64,000 nt of DNA, taken from positions 55,219,727 through 55,283,726 of the forward strand of contig OU744732.1 of NCBI GenBank assembly GCA_916613615.1, in the 5' to 3' direction. The first letter of the stretch is position 1, and the number at the start of each line of letters is the position of its first letter. Shown here piece after piece: positions 1 to 10,679 of the stretch. The notes under the pieces are model-generated. The model was not told the origin of the DNA. It was given only the letters and a program-made list of their open reading frames with translations, and did no database searches. The DNA is from Steromphala cineraria. Its lineage: Eukaryota; Mollusca; Gastropoda; Trochida; Trochidae. Both the position numbers and the translations under genes were made by a program.

Positions 1-80
1 TAACAAATTTAAACATTTGAATAATTGGAAATTCTTTAAAAAATTTCAACATTAACTTCTGATACGGACTCCAAATAAAC

Positions 81-95
81 CTGCTGATTTCAAGG
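81..95 (-). CDS. Candidate 15-nt micro-exon, unit 6
   Basis: This unit lies nearest the left edge. The block reads CCTTGAAATCAGCAG and is followed by GTTTAT. It would encode T/A-L-K-S-A and is again exactly 15 nt and phase 1. The repeat continues to base 1, so more units may exist outside the window. Confidence 0.33.
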
Positions 96-205
96 CTTGA
101 AATAAATGTACTCTACAGATATTTAGTTATTACCTACGAGGGCAGTCATATCGAGGTTCATATTTTTCATATGTTGCCCTAGGGCAAAATATCACTTTTG
201 CATTG

Positions 206-256
206 TGACGTCACGTAAAAAACAATGATTTGACGTCACGGTTCTCTATGACGTCA
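206..256. promoter_or_regulatory. Three TGACGTCA (CRE-type) palindromes
   Basis: Exact TGACGTCA octamers lie at 206-213, 231-238 and 249-256. This is the binding site of CREB/ATF-type bZIP factors. They precede a short GC-rich stretch (265-290) next to the palindromic element at 349-490 and may belong to a mobile element rather than to a host promoter. Confidence 0.4.
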
Positions 257-348
257 CAATCCATACGGGCCGCCGCCCGCTAGGCTGCCTATGCTGAGAA
301 GTAGGTTTTAAACATTTCTTCAATTTTGGGACTACGGTAATAAACAGA

Positions 349-490
349 ATATTATATTCGTGCCCATGACATACTATGTTTACGACACTCGTGCCTAAAT
401 ATCAGTATATCCCTCGCTCTCGCTCGGGAAATACTAATATATAGCCACTCTTGTCGTAAACATAGTATGCCATGGACACTCATATAATAT
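349..490. mobile_element. Palindromic (foldback) MITE-like element
   Basis: The arms at about 349-412 and 426-490 are imperfect inverted repeats of roughly 62 bp. Both contain CATACTATGTTTACGACA. A centre rich in CTCG separates them. Terminal ATATTATAT/ATATAATAT is symmetrical. No coding capacity is seen. Confidence 0.65.
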
Positions 491-716
491 CCTCTATATA
501 ATGAACCCCTCCCGTGTATCTCAACAATGTTAATGGCATTTAAAACATTTAACCAAATTAATTTACAAAATATTTTCACCAATAGTAAACCATTAATAAA
601 TACTCCATATCCCTCTTGCTAATAATAATACATTACACATCATCTTGATTATTTACTGCATACTCTCGCTACAATAGTACATACATTGATTAGTACATCA
701 CCTCTTTTTTCTCCAC

Positions 717-731
717 TTGATAAATTCAAGG
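717..731 (-). CDS. Candidate 15-nt micro-exon, unit 5
   Basis: This older unit has strongly diverged flanks. The 15-nt block survives (A-L-N-L-S) with AAG before it and GTGGAG after it, its last base being A instead of G. Between it and unit 4, at about 961-985, lies a decayed unit whose donor GT has become AT and which should be non-functional. Confidence 0.33.
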
Positions 732-1114
732 CTTGAAATAAATGTTTTTTAAACATATCAGAGAAAATAATCCCACATCTATCCTTTCTATTATAGTAAA
801 TTTCCTCCATACATTAAACAAAATTAATACAGGTAATCAATATTTATTTAAACATTACAAAAACATACATTGATATGTAAGTAAATTTCTTCCATACATT
901 AAATAAATTGAGAATAGATTTTTTTTTTAAATTTAAAACATCTATGATACATACTCAAACCTCTATCTGATATTTTGAGATACTCTCAAAACACATACAT
1001 ATATTAAGATAACAAATCACTATTTAACCTTTCTACAAAAGTTAGTTTCCTACATACAATAAACATAATGAACATTAATATTTCTTAAAAATTAAAAATG
1101 TACGCTATCTCTAC

Positions 1115-1129
1115 CTGATAAATTCAAGG
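1115..1129 (-). CDS. Candidate 15-nt micro-exon, unit 4
   Basis: One base differs from units 1-3, changing Lys to Asn (A-L-N-L-S). Length, phase, AAG acceptor and GTAGAG donor are kept, although the intron sequence on both sides has begun to diverge. Confidence 0.38.
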
Positions 1130-1282
1130 CTTGAAATAAAGCTCTTAAAACACATACATGTATTAAGATAATGACTCACTATCCATCCTTCCTACAGGAG
1201 TAAATTTTCACCATACCACTTAAATAATCAAAAATTTCTTTAAAAAAGTAAAAAATATCCTTGAAATGTACTCCACATCTAC

Positions 1283-1297
1283 CTGATAATTTCAAGG
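1283..1297 (-). CDS. Candidate 15-nt micro-exon, unit 3
   Basis: The block is identical to units 1 and 2 and 167 bp beyond unit 2. It is flanked by AAG on the 5' side and GTAGAT on the 3' side. It would add A-L-K-L-S in phase 1. Confidence 0.4.
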
Positions 1298-1449
1298 CTT
1301 GAAATAAAGCTCTTAAAATACATACATGTACTAAGATAATTAATCACTTTCTATTCATCCTACAAAGGTAAATTTCCTCAATACCACTTAAATAATCCAA
1401 ATTTCTTTAAAAAAGTAAAAAATTTCCTTGAAATGTACTCCACATCTAC

Positions 1450-1464
1450 CTGATAATTTCAAGG
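1450..1464 (-). CDS. Candidate 15-nt micro-exon, unit 2
   Basis: The 15-nt block and both splice-site cores are identical to unit 1, one repeat period (167 bp) further along. In frame it would add A-L-K-L-S. The intron sequence around it is nearly identical to unit 3, so it is a recent tandem duplicate. Confidence 0.4.
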
Positions 1465-1616
1465 CTTGAAATAAAGCTCTTAAAATACAAACATGTACTA
1501 AGATAATTAATCACTTTCTATCCATCCTACAAAGGTAAATTTCCTCAATACCACTTAAATAATCCAAATTTCTTTAAAAAAGTAAAAAATATCCTTGAAA
1601 TGTACTCCACATCTAC

Positions 1617-1631
1617 CTGATAATTTCAAGG
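1617..1631 (-). CDS. Candidate 15-nt micro-exon, unit 1 of a tandem array
   Basis: The minus strand reads TTTCAAG, then CCTTGAAATTATCAG, then GTAGAT: a 15-nt block with AG before and GT after. Spliced to the phase-1 exon at 1787-1880 it adds A-L-K-L-S and again ends in phase 1. It has an A/T-rich pyrimidine tract before the AG. The acceptor ends in AAG, which is weaker than CAG. Splicing is inferred, not seen. Confidence 0.4.
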
Positions 1632-1786
1632 CTTGAAATAATGCTCTTAAAACACATATATATACTTCAATAATGAATAACTATCTATCCATCCTACAAA
1701 GGTAAATTTCCTCAATACAACCTAAATCATCAAAATTTCTTTTAAAAAAGTAAATAAATATCCTTGATACGTACTCCAAGTCCTAC

Positions 1787-1880
1787 CTGCCGACGACATA
1801 GCACAGGTGTAAACATTATCCCCAATCACAAGAGCAAGGAAAACATCCAGGCTAACGAAGAGAGACCACAACAGTCCCAT
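1787..1880 (-). CDS. First coding exon of a secreted protein (signal peptide), gene continues off the left edge
   Basis: Reading the minus strand from 1880, an ATG in a strong context (A at -3, G at +4) opens a 31-codon frame. Residues 3-20 form a hydrophobic core, LLWSLFVSLDVFLALVIG, followed by a short polar stretch with one Cys. This is the usual shape of a eukaryotic signal peptide. An in-frame TAG lies 39 nt upstream of the ATG, so the start is well supported. The exon ends at GCAG|GTAGGA (donor GT at 1785-1786) with one nucleotide left over, so the intron is phase 1. The exon and its upstream 200 bp are clearly more GC- and CpG-rich than the surroundings. The mature protein is unknown. 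The start of the intron resembles the intron starts of the micro-exon units to the left. Confidence 0.6.
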
Positions 1881-2060
1881 CCTATTGAACTGGCTCAATG
1901 ATTCTAGCGAGGGACGCTACACGACGACGGCGCCAGCATTGACGCTTGGCAACATAACCGAAGACAAGACACTTCAGAGTCAATTCTGCGATTAATATGC
2001 TCGTTCCTCACAAGTCGGGGATTTTTGATAATATATGCGTGGTCTGGCTAAACTTCCGGG
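1881..2060 (-). promoter_or_regulatory. Probable 5' UTR / promoter-proximal region of the signal-peptide gene
   Basis: This GC- and CpG-richer stretch lies directly upstream of the ATG at 1880 (minus strand). On that strand there is a TATA-like GCATATATTA near 2028-2038 and a CCGGAAG (ETS-type core) near 2055-2061. The transcription start cannot be placed from sequence alone. Confidence 0.3.
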
Positions 2061-3644
2061 GAAAAGTCCATATTAGGAATCTCTCACGTTTCAGGATAAC
2101 TACCTAAGGGTTGATCGTCCAACAACTGTACAGTGTGGTTGCTAAACTGTGTGAATTCAAGTTTTGTAAGAGCTGTTGGACTCTGGAATGGGTGAATTAC
2201 GTCACAATATTTTTTTCATTTTATGAAATATTTGTTGTTTTGTTTAAATTGGTATATCAAAGTTATGTTTGTGGTTGGGATTTAAAGGTCATTAAATTTC
2301 ATGAAGACATATATCAAACTGAGACCCTCTGGTATAAAAGATGGGGTTTCATGAATATTCATGAGCTAGTTGCCAAAAGATGAGCTCTCGTACATTTCAA
2401 TGAATAATAATTAGTTTGAAGACGTATCTGACACATCTGTCATGTTCTCGATCCCTTTTCAAAACTTACAAATGTCATGAAAAACATATGCAAATTGTTT
2501 GTGTTCTAACGACCATTCTCCTAATTTCTCGTTCTTTTGAAGAGCCCTGGAAATTTATTACCTATCCCGGGGGACAAATTTATTAATTTTGACAGAAAAT
2601 GAGACCCACAGTCGATTAAGGCTGAAAGACGGAATTCAAGAAGACGACAGAAATAAGGTCTGGTCCGAAGAATGAGAACCCCTTATTTCCCCAGTGCATC
2701 TTCGGTTGCTAGGGGCAACCATAGATCTGCTTCATCAGACATTGAAAAGAAATCGCCAACTACCTCGGTGCTATAAGACTCATTACGTATCTCTGGTAAC
2801 ACGCTAATAAACCCCTGGATCTTTGAACCAACATTTACTCCTCAAAATGAAAATGGATCAGGATTTGTTAAAAATAATTAAATTACCCAGATCGCACATA
2901 AAGATTTCATGATTTGACCTCGTTCATTATATCCTTGCTCCAGACTTAAGCAGTTAGGCTTAGCTGCAAAAATAGAAGTGAAATTAAGAAAAAAAGGAGG
3001 ATTTCTTATATATTTCAGAATCGAATTAAGCCATCTTGCATAATCTCCAAGACTCTCAGAACATGACATATTTGAAAGACTAAATATTTGAAAAAAGAAA
3101 TTGATTTTTGCGAATATTGCCGCAAGAAAACATTCATAAACCGAGTTACATAATCAAATTCAGTCAGGGAATTTCATCTAAAGGGTATAATCATCGAAAA
3201 GTGATTCAGAGAAACAGTTTAGCTATCAAATTGCTTCATGATCGATCTCATTGGTCAGACACCATTGCATATTCTTTATGATACCTTAAATTGGGGGAAT
3301 TTGCATTGTTACTTGAAAGAAGACAAACGTCTAACTTTCAGGTGCAGCAACATTATAAAGGCCAAGCTACTATTCGTCATCAGTAAGAGATAAAGAGAAA
3401 TCATAGAGCCTCTAATGGACAGATTTTGGCACCATCAAAATCGGCGGCGGTAAATCATGGCGCTTGATAATGGCAAAGAACAATAAGTCACTTGTTTTGC
3501 TGCTTCAAATGAGCGGAAATGGAAGTTAATCATATCAAAATAATGATAGGCGCCGTGCAGGAATCTATTGATTCAGAGAGTTGTCGAATTTGGCTCTTGG
3601 AGGATAATTGTAGTCTGTTCCACTGTCCTTGGATCGTTATTTCC
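2061..3644. other. Non-coding stretch, no feature recognised
   Basis: This is AT-rich sequence with a slightly more balanced patch at 2640-2830. The open frames at 2111-2383 and 2878-3069 show no domain, no Kozak support and no splice framework. Confidence 0.4.
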
Positions 3645-4035
3645 CCTTCATTTCACTCCATTGAATTTCAAACAAAACTTCGTAATCTCCTCCTAAGCAA
3701 GGCTAGATCTTCAATAGATTTCTGTTTCATTTTCTGAAGACTCCTTAATATGTGAAATACATCCTGATATTACTACACTCAATTCACTCCATTGAATTTC
3801 AAACGAAACTTTGTAATCTCCTTCTAAGCAAGGCTAGATCTTCAATAGATTTCTGTTTTATTTTCTCGAGACTACTTAATATGTGAAATAAATCCTGAAA
3901 TTACTAAATGACATTATTATTCTTTACAACTTTGCGAATTTCCTCAAAAGCAAGGCTTGATCTTCAATAGATTTCTGTAACATTTTCTAAAGTCTCCTTA
4001 ATATGTGAAATACATCCTGAAATTACTAAATGCCA
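3645..4035. repeat. Tandem repeat, three units of about 128 bp
   Basis: Each unit contains AAGCAAGGCTAGATCTTCAA followed by a conserved TAGATTTCTGT and, further on, TTAATATGTGAAATA-CATCCTG. Unit 1 and unit 2 also share CTCCATTGAATTTCAAAC. Divergence increases to the right. Confidence 0.75.
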
Positions 4036-5127
4036 TAATAATTTTTTTATTTGCCAAGTTTTTACAAAGTAAGTCTAGATTTACATTGTATTTGAATTCT
4101 CTTTTGGTTTTCCTTAAGCTTTCTTCTTAATAAGTGAACTTTATCCTTAAATCACTATAAATTCTTATTCATTCCTATCCTACAGCCTTATCAAGTCTTC
4201 ACTTCATGATAAAACTAGATACTGTTTTACTTATACATATGTAATATTGGAAGGTAATAGAACAAATCTAAATTCTTCTGATCATCCTTTTACTATCACA
4301 AAATGGAACTTCCAAAAAGAATCAATCTTTAGAAGACTACTGGTCCCAAATAAATAAGAATGTCTTACAATTATATTAGATTAATAGGAGGAAAAGGTCA
4401 TCTAATAAAATTCTTACTTCTGTTTCCATGGAAACTACCAAAAATACAAATCCAAAGAAACTGAATATCCAAAAATGTACATCTACACATGCCGATTGAC
4501 TAACATACCAAGTTTCATTTAATAAAGTCTGATAATTTTAGAGATATATGCTTTGGGGGGGGAAAAAAGTTCCATTTCCATCGAAACATCTTGGAGTAAC
4601 AATCAACTTGGTTGCTTTGACCATAAGAGCATCGCTCTTCTGAAAATATATTTAACTTGAAACCTCTTCTAGTGTCTTTGACACAAAATTGTCAAATGTT
4701 CCACTTGGTTGCTATGACCACAAGAGCATGTCCGCAATTCCACGAATATTTAATAAGATCTTCTTTTAAACATCTCCACAAAAAAAGCAAGGCTACACCT
4801 CATCTCATCTAAATAGACTTTTTTACTTGTCAACCTAGTATCACATGTCAATATAAAATGTAGGTACATTGTTGTCAAGAATTTTAATTCAAAATGCAAA
4901 CTTGAATTAATTAAACTTGACAGCTTCAATTGTGATCACAGCCAAGATTATTAACCTATGATGACCCGAGCTTATCCTTTAAGGTTTTGGATCCAATCTT
5001 TGTTTACTTATAATTTGAATATAGTTACTTCTAAATCAACTTTTTGATCAAGGTTTATATCACATGAGATAAGAATTTATCATCATTATCTTGAAAATCA
5101 CTTTTGAAAATATTAATATATGCCATT
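4036..5127. other. AT-rich spacer, no feature recognised
   Basis: No long frame, splice framework or clear repeat is visible apart from a short duplicated phrase (TTGGTTGCT-TGACCA) near 4608 and 4707. Confidence 0.4.
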
Positions 5128-5550
5128 ATAAAGGCACCACTCGAGCGGCTTTCATCCGCCATTTTGAAAGTTTAGCATTGCGAGAAAACAAATGTGCTGT
5201 AATATGCTTATTCATTAACAAAATTAAGTAATAACTACTTGATTGATAGAAGAGGAGCATATTTACAAATAATTCATAATAAAAGTTATCAGTTGCGACA
5301 GCATTTTGTCGTAATAATGCATTCCACGATCGTAGCTTCGATGATTGGCTTCACAATGTTGTATTTTTAGAGCGATACACTTTATTTTTTGTCAAATTGT
5401 CAAACCTTTAACAACTAAAATGCTTCTCTCACAAACATATATGAAATTAAGTGCGAAATTATCATGTAAAAATCATATTTAATTGTAAACAGGAAAGTTC
5501 TCCTGAATTTCGTTTCCACAAAAAATACCCCGCTCGAATGGTCCCTTTAA
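5128..5550. mobile_element. TTAA-type MITE, family B, copy 1
   Basis: The ends are AGGCACCACTCGAGCGG and, inverted, AGGGACCATTCGAGCGG. It is about 423 bp including flanks, with TTAA at the right and a mutated ATAA at the left. It is about 85-90 percent alike by eye to the copy at 46220-46649. Internally it carries CGACAGCATTTTGTCG, a small palindrome. TTAA duplication is typical of piggyBac-superfamily insertions; no transposase is present. Confidence 0.8.
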
Positions 5551-8152
5551 CTTAGAGTCCATATTTTAGGAAACATTTATGGACATGCATATGGTTCTTA
5601 TCAGAAGAATGTTATGTTATAAATTACCATTTTTTTGTGGTTTTGGTATATATATAGCCATTCTATTTCCTTTCTTTTGAACCAAAGTTCTAGTTATAAA
5701 AATTTTGACAGAGAATTATAGTTTGAATTTTAACAGTTTATATATGTACCGTATATGTTAACATATATATCCATATCTACATGAGCTCTTTTAAAGGGTG
5801 ATGAAAATCATCTTTTATACTTTAAGACTTCCTTTTCAAGTTCATTATTATTTTCAAATTGAACATATGTTATATTCTTTTTGAAATATCAAGTAGTATA
5901 AAAGTATAAAAGTGTGCTCGTTTATATCACAATATCATCAAGGTTAAAGTAATCTGATCTTAAAATATAGAATAACATTTCAATGAATAAGGGTGCATAT
6001 TTTAGCATAATAATTTTTTTATGCTTGATAATGAAGTATAAGAGGAAAGGAATTTTGCGTTTGCATGGCAAATATTTAGTAAAGAATATTTGAGAATTTG
6101 ATATTGCAATTTACCTAAGCATGATGGCATTTCATATTCGTTAAATGATTTATTTTTTTGAATATTAGAGTTGATGTTCAAGATACATATTTAACATCAT
6201 TAGAATAAATTTAAACTTACAGATCATAATTGTGACTATGTTGGTCTGTACATCCTTTATCCATTTTAACAACTGGGTGAACTAAGTGCAATGTGGATGA
6301 AGTGCCTTGCCCAGCACAGGATAAGACCAAGGTAAGAAATGTTTGGTGTTCCAGCAAGTTTCAATCCAAGCCTCTGGCCACTAAGTAACCACTTCACCAA
6401 AAAATATTTAATAAATTTTCAAGAGACCTGGATAAAACATAACCATAAATGGCAGTAAAACAGCAGATGTATAAAGTTGTCTTTTTTAACAAGTTTTCAT
6501 AAGCTTTTCTAAGAAAAGTTATTATTTTTACCATAAAATTACTATTTCAGAAATATATGCAACATATGTATATAAACACCATTATGTATCCTATTTAAAC
6601 AGAAATATGTAAAATACAATTTATAAATGAAATATGTATAAAACTTTCAAAAGAGAAAAGTAACTACTATTTGAAAAATATAGATAAATAATTTCCTGCA
6701 GCTATATATACATTTATATTGTGATTATTGTCACATGATAGACAGTTTATTTCACTTATAAATTCCTGTATTTCATTTTTCATTAAGAAATAAATGTTAT
6801 CAACATTCTTAATCACTCTCTCACATAATCCTTTTTTTCATATAAATTAGATAACCATAAATTTTGACTATTTCAGCAGTTTCCTAAGTGCAGGTGCATG
6901 TAATTAGCCAAGAGTTATCACTGGTTATCGTAAGGTTGCAGAAGGCGGGACGATATCAGTGATATCTACATGACTTATGTTGATATCTGCTACTTAACTG
7001 GAGAATAGGGCACATCTAGCATGACTCACGTACGCTGGAGTTTAATATCACACACTTATTTGAAGAGCATTGTGATAAACCCAATCTCAGGCCTGACAAG
7101 ATTTAACTTTTCTCATCTCAAACTGATCTCATTTAGAAAGATTAATACCTCTCTGTAAGTCAAGAAGACTTTATATTTCATAAAAATGCAATAAATCTGA
7201 TAAGACAAGAGCTTTATTTGACCTAAATGTTAAATATGTTTTAGAACTGACATATGATTAACAAATTTCGATAAGTTTCTTTCATGTTAAAACATAATCT
7301 ATGAAAGAGGGACTTTTATGTTTATGAGATACTGTGTTTTTCTCAATATTTAAATTAATTAGACATATGTTTATTTGATTTATTATTTCATAATATTTTA
7401 TTTAACACTATACATTATCATATTTTATTTATTTCAATTATCATTTTTTTGTGTTTATTGACACTGCAGTCCTTGTTATCAAAATATAGTTCTCATTCCA
7501 CGATGATAAAACACAGGAAATAGTTTACCTTTTAACACTCAACAATCTTAGAATGAATAAATATTCAGGACTTTGAATTAAATAACTTTTAATTTAATTA
7601 AAACATGAAAAAAAAAAATTTGTAATAAAGTTTTGAACACCATTTTTCCTTTATGAAATAAGATTTATTTTATTCACACAGTATAGAAAGTTGTTACGTA
7701 ATTTGATTACAAGATTCCAGTCTATGCATTAAACATTAAATTTCACGCAATCAACACAAAAACATAACTGGTTACCATGGTGACAAATGTGAGCCTTTCA
7801 ATATGTGCATGATCACTTATGTTATTAAAACAAAACATGAAATTCTGATATGAATTAAATCTTAACACAAACTTAATTCTAAATAAAAAAATAATTGTTA
7901 AATTGAACCTTAAGAAAATGATTGTCATCCTTTTCTTCCCTCGAAAAATATATGAATCAATGGTAACGAAAAAACGTATCATAAAATCTATTTTATCTAC
8001 GTCATAACTACTCATACTAAAACACAAATAATGAGTAATCTAAAGACCACACGGTTATATATATTTATACAAATATACTCTCAAAATCACAAAAATATAT
8101 ATTCGATTAAAATCACACTAAAGGGAAGTGCATGCCATGCAAAAAGACTTAC
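5551..8152. other. AT-rich stretch between the EGF exons and family B MITE
   Basis: This should be intron or 3' flank of the EGF gene on the minus strand. At 6240-6410 there is a fragment with AAGTGCCTTGCCCAGCACA followed by a section ending in CCAAGCCTCTGGCCACTAAG, which resembles the tails of common invertebrate interspersed repeats. I see no further EGF exon. Confidence 0.4.
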
Positions 8153-8275
8153 GAATGCATGTGCGTTCATCAGTGTGTAACCTTTGACCTTTGGGACATT
8201 CGCAGCTAAATCCGCCATTAGTATTGAGACATTTGTGCTGGCAACCACCGTTATGGTTAGCACATTCGTCCATAT
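8153..8275 (-). CDS. Internal exon encoding a calcium-binding EGF-like domain
   Basis: On the minus strand TTTCAG precedes 8275 and GTAAGT follows 8153, both good splice sites. The exon is 123 nt, phase 1 at both ends. With the G left over from the exon at 9530-9652 it starts D-M-D-E-C, the D/N-x-D/N-E/Q calcium-binding signature. It then gives six cysteines in the order CANHNGGC, CQHKC, GGFSCEC and a final TCI. The aromatic F two residues before the fifth-cysteine block fits the cbEGF consensus. The domain is extracellular and used for calcium-stiffened protein contacts. The exon belongs to a multi-EGF protein; the exact family (SCUBE, matrilin, fibulin, fibrillin or other) cannot be told from two domains. 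Confidence 0.88.
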
Positions 8276-8499
8276 CTGAAATATTAATGGATTAGGTGCC
8301 GATATATATATGTATATATATGATATAAACTTATATACTCTTTATCCAATATACCCTTTACCAAGTTAGTATATTCAGTCCAAAAAAGCATCATAGATAT
8401 ATCCCACAGATAGATTCCCCAAATTTATCTTTATAAAATTAACTTTACGCTACTGTCCCTTTAAATTTTGATATAACCATACCCATGTACAAATAATTA

Positions 8500-8850
8500 T
8501 ACCGTATTTCGACGTAATAAGCCCCTAGGGCGCTTAAAAAATTGACTTGGGTGGGCGCTTATCAAAGTAATGTGAATGACGACCGAAAAATAAAAAATAC
8601 TGAAGTGGAACTGTTGTTCAGATTGTCTTTGATAACTGATACAGACGTTCAAAACATACTTACACATTATTGAGTAGAAAGTAACATATATTGCCGCTAT
8701 AGTATCCTTTAATTTCTCTTGAAACAAAGAGAATACGTTGAATTTATAATTTTAGTACCGCTGTTACATGGGCGGTTATAAGATTTATAATTACAAAACG
8801 CTTTGGGGGGCTTTTATTGGAGCAGGGTGCTTATTATGTCGACTACGGTA
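8500..8850. mobile_element. MITE-like element inside the EGF-gene intron
   Basis: The left end TACCGTATTTCGACGTAATA and the right end, read inverted, TACCGTAGTCGACATAATAA are imperfect terminal inverted repeats of about 26 bp. They bound a 351-bp element with no coding capacity. The outermost TA may be a duplicated TA target. A short relic of a similar end lies near 39800. Confidence 0.65.
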
Positions 8851-9529
8851 CTCAGCAACAAAATTTAAGGGTCATTTCAATTTTCAATATCAAAGTATGC
8901 AAAATTCTGTGCCATGATTCTATAATATTTGAATATTGCATTTGTTGATGGTTTGTAAAACATTTTCTTGAGTACAGATAGGGTTACGAACATGTAAACC
9001 AACCCCCATGTTAATATTTTGGTTTGTTTTCATGCTAACAATTTTAATCAGCATTCAGCTCATCTTATTTTCATTTAAATTATCATGTTCATTGCATTGA
9101 ATTACTAATGAATAACCTTTGCTGAATAAAAAATATTTTTTTCATTTTCAGTATATCATTGAAAAATAAACAAAAATTTCATGGTTTGCCTGTGAAGATT
9201 GCAAAAACAACTGTCCTTTTAATTAATAACTTGAAAATATTGCACGTCTTTTTCAAGTAATTTAATTAAATCATTAATAAATAAAACAAAGCGACAAAAG
9301 GATATTTACTTGATGAACAGATTTATTATAAGTAGATAAGATGGAATCCCTTCAATTATTATTTCTTTTTGTAGAGATAACAGAGTGTTCTGACTCCTAA
9401 CATAGTTTTTGCCAGTGCATAAAATACAATAAATATTTTTTATCTTTTTGATATAATTCTAGAAAAAAGGTGAGCAATCAAAGGGTTAAAAGAGTTATAT
9501 AATACGAGGCATATTTATTGACCTCTCAC

Positions 9530-9652
9530 CTTGACATCTCTTCGTATCCGACGAGAGTTCATATCCGGAGGGACATTTGCAATAGAATGTTCCAATCGAG
9601 TTGTGGCAATCGTGTTGGCATCCACCATTGTTAATGGAACATTCATTGACAT
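9530..9652 (-). CDS. Internal exon encoding a calcium-binding EGF-like domain (upstream neighbour)
   Basis: On the minus strand TTATCTTACAG precedes 9652 and GTGAGAGG follows 9530. The exon is 123 nt, phase 1-1, the same size as the exon at 8153-8275, from which it is separated by an intron of about 1.25 kb. Read after a phase-1 intron it starts D-V-N-E-C. Its cysteines are in [20 protein letters not shown] and KRCQ, a complete six-cysteine cbEGF module of 41 residues. The last base G plus the AT of the next exon rebuilds an Asp codon, so the two domains join directly without a linker. The paired domains fit an extracellular matrix or signalling protein. No other exon of this gene is certain. 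Confidence 0.9.
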
Positions 9653-10679
9653 CTGTAAGATAAAAAGGAAATCTTAGAAATCTTCGGAAGAAGCTCATTA
9701 ACCCCAATAAGCTCAATAAACTCCATTAATAGTGAAAGGCCTGAACAGTTCAATAAGAGAACCGAAATAATGAACTCGTAAAAAAAAGTTTCAAAGATGC
9801 CTTGAGTCTGTTGATCAATATTCTATTGAATATCAAAATAAAATTATAAGAAGAAAATGATAACAACCTCTTTGACTTGTTATTTCAAAAGCTAGTTAAT
9901 TGTGATTTGTGTTCAAATTATCAAGACCTTTAATAAAAATGATGTATTTTTATAATTGTGTGATGATAAATTGTTGAGTGACAGCAAAAATGTTTAAAAT
10001 ATCTGTTTTATGTCATCATTAATTTTCTTAAACTATAAAGAAGCAACTGAATATAAAAGAACCACTAAAACAACAAATATTTAATTAATCTGTAAAATGA
10101 TATAAAATATCCCCTTTAGAAAATATATCTGAATTTAAGCAATCATTTGATCTTGCCAAGACCTTTTCAGAATATAGAGACTCAAATGCACCAAGCATCT
10201 CCGAAAAAATATTTTTATTGAATATGAGTTTATGCAAAATATATTGCATTCATCAACTAAAAAAATTTCATTTCTCAACACAATCATCTGTATTTGAAAT
10301 AGCAAACATGCATATAGCCATTTTAGTGTCAGGATCATTTACGAAATGATAATCCACCAGACATAAAACTTAATAAACCATTTGACCATGGTCAAATGTG
10401 ATGAAAGTCAGAGACCCTTCATGAAAAAAAAATATATTTCTACTAAAATTCCTCACTAAATAATCTGAAAAAAATCTTATTGAGATGTATTTTTTCTAAT
10501 CGAGTCAGACAAGAAGAATAAAATATCTAACCCTTTTAAAAAAACAGCTCGCTATATAACTGCATTGCCAAATACACTTACGAAAAACGACTACAAAACA
10601 TGCAATAAAGGTTAGTTATAAACAAAAATAAAGAACCTTCTCCATTAAAAGTCATCTTGTCTGAGTGCCCCTTTAACTG

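Larger units (their letters stand above)
1..1786. repeat. Tandem array of about 167-bp units (intron plus 15-nt block), degraded to the left
   Basis: Three near-identical units (about 1240-1740) and at least four diverged ones share the core TTCAAGGCTTGAA, itself a palindrome around a central G. They also share an A-rich stretch and a copy of the donor region of the exon at 1787-1880. Spacing of the core is 167 bp in the young units and becomes irregular to the left, where a palindromic element at 349-490 has inserted between two units. Confidence 0.85.

Noticed and set aside
1..1786. CRISPR-like array of regularly spaced repeats
   Set aside because: Eukaryotic context; the whole 167-bp unit is repeated, not a short repeat with unique spacers, and there are no cas genes.
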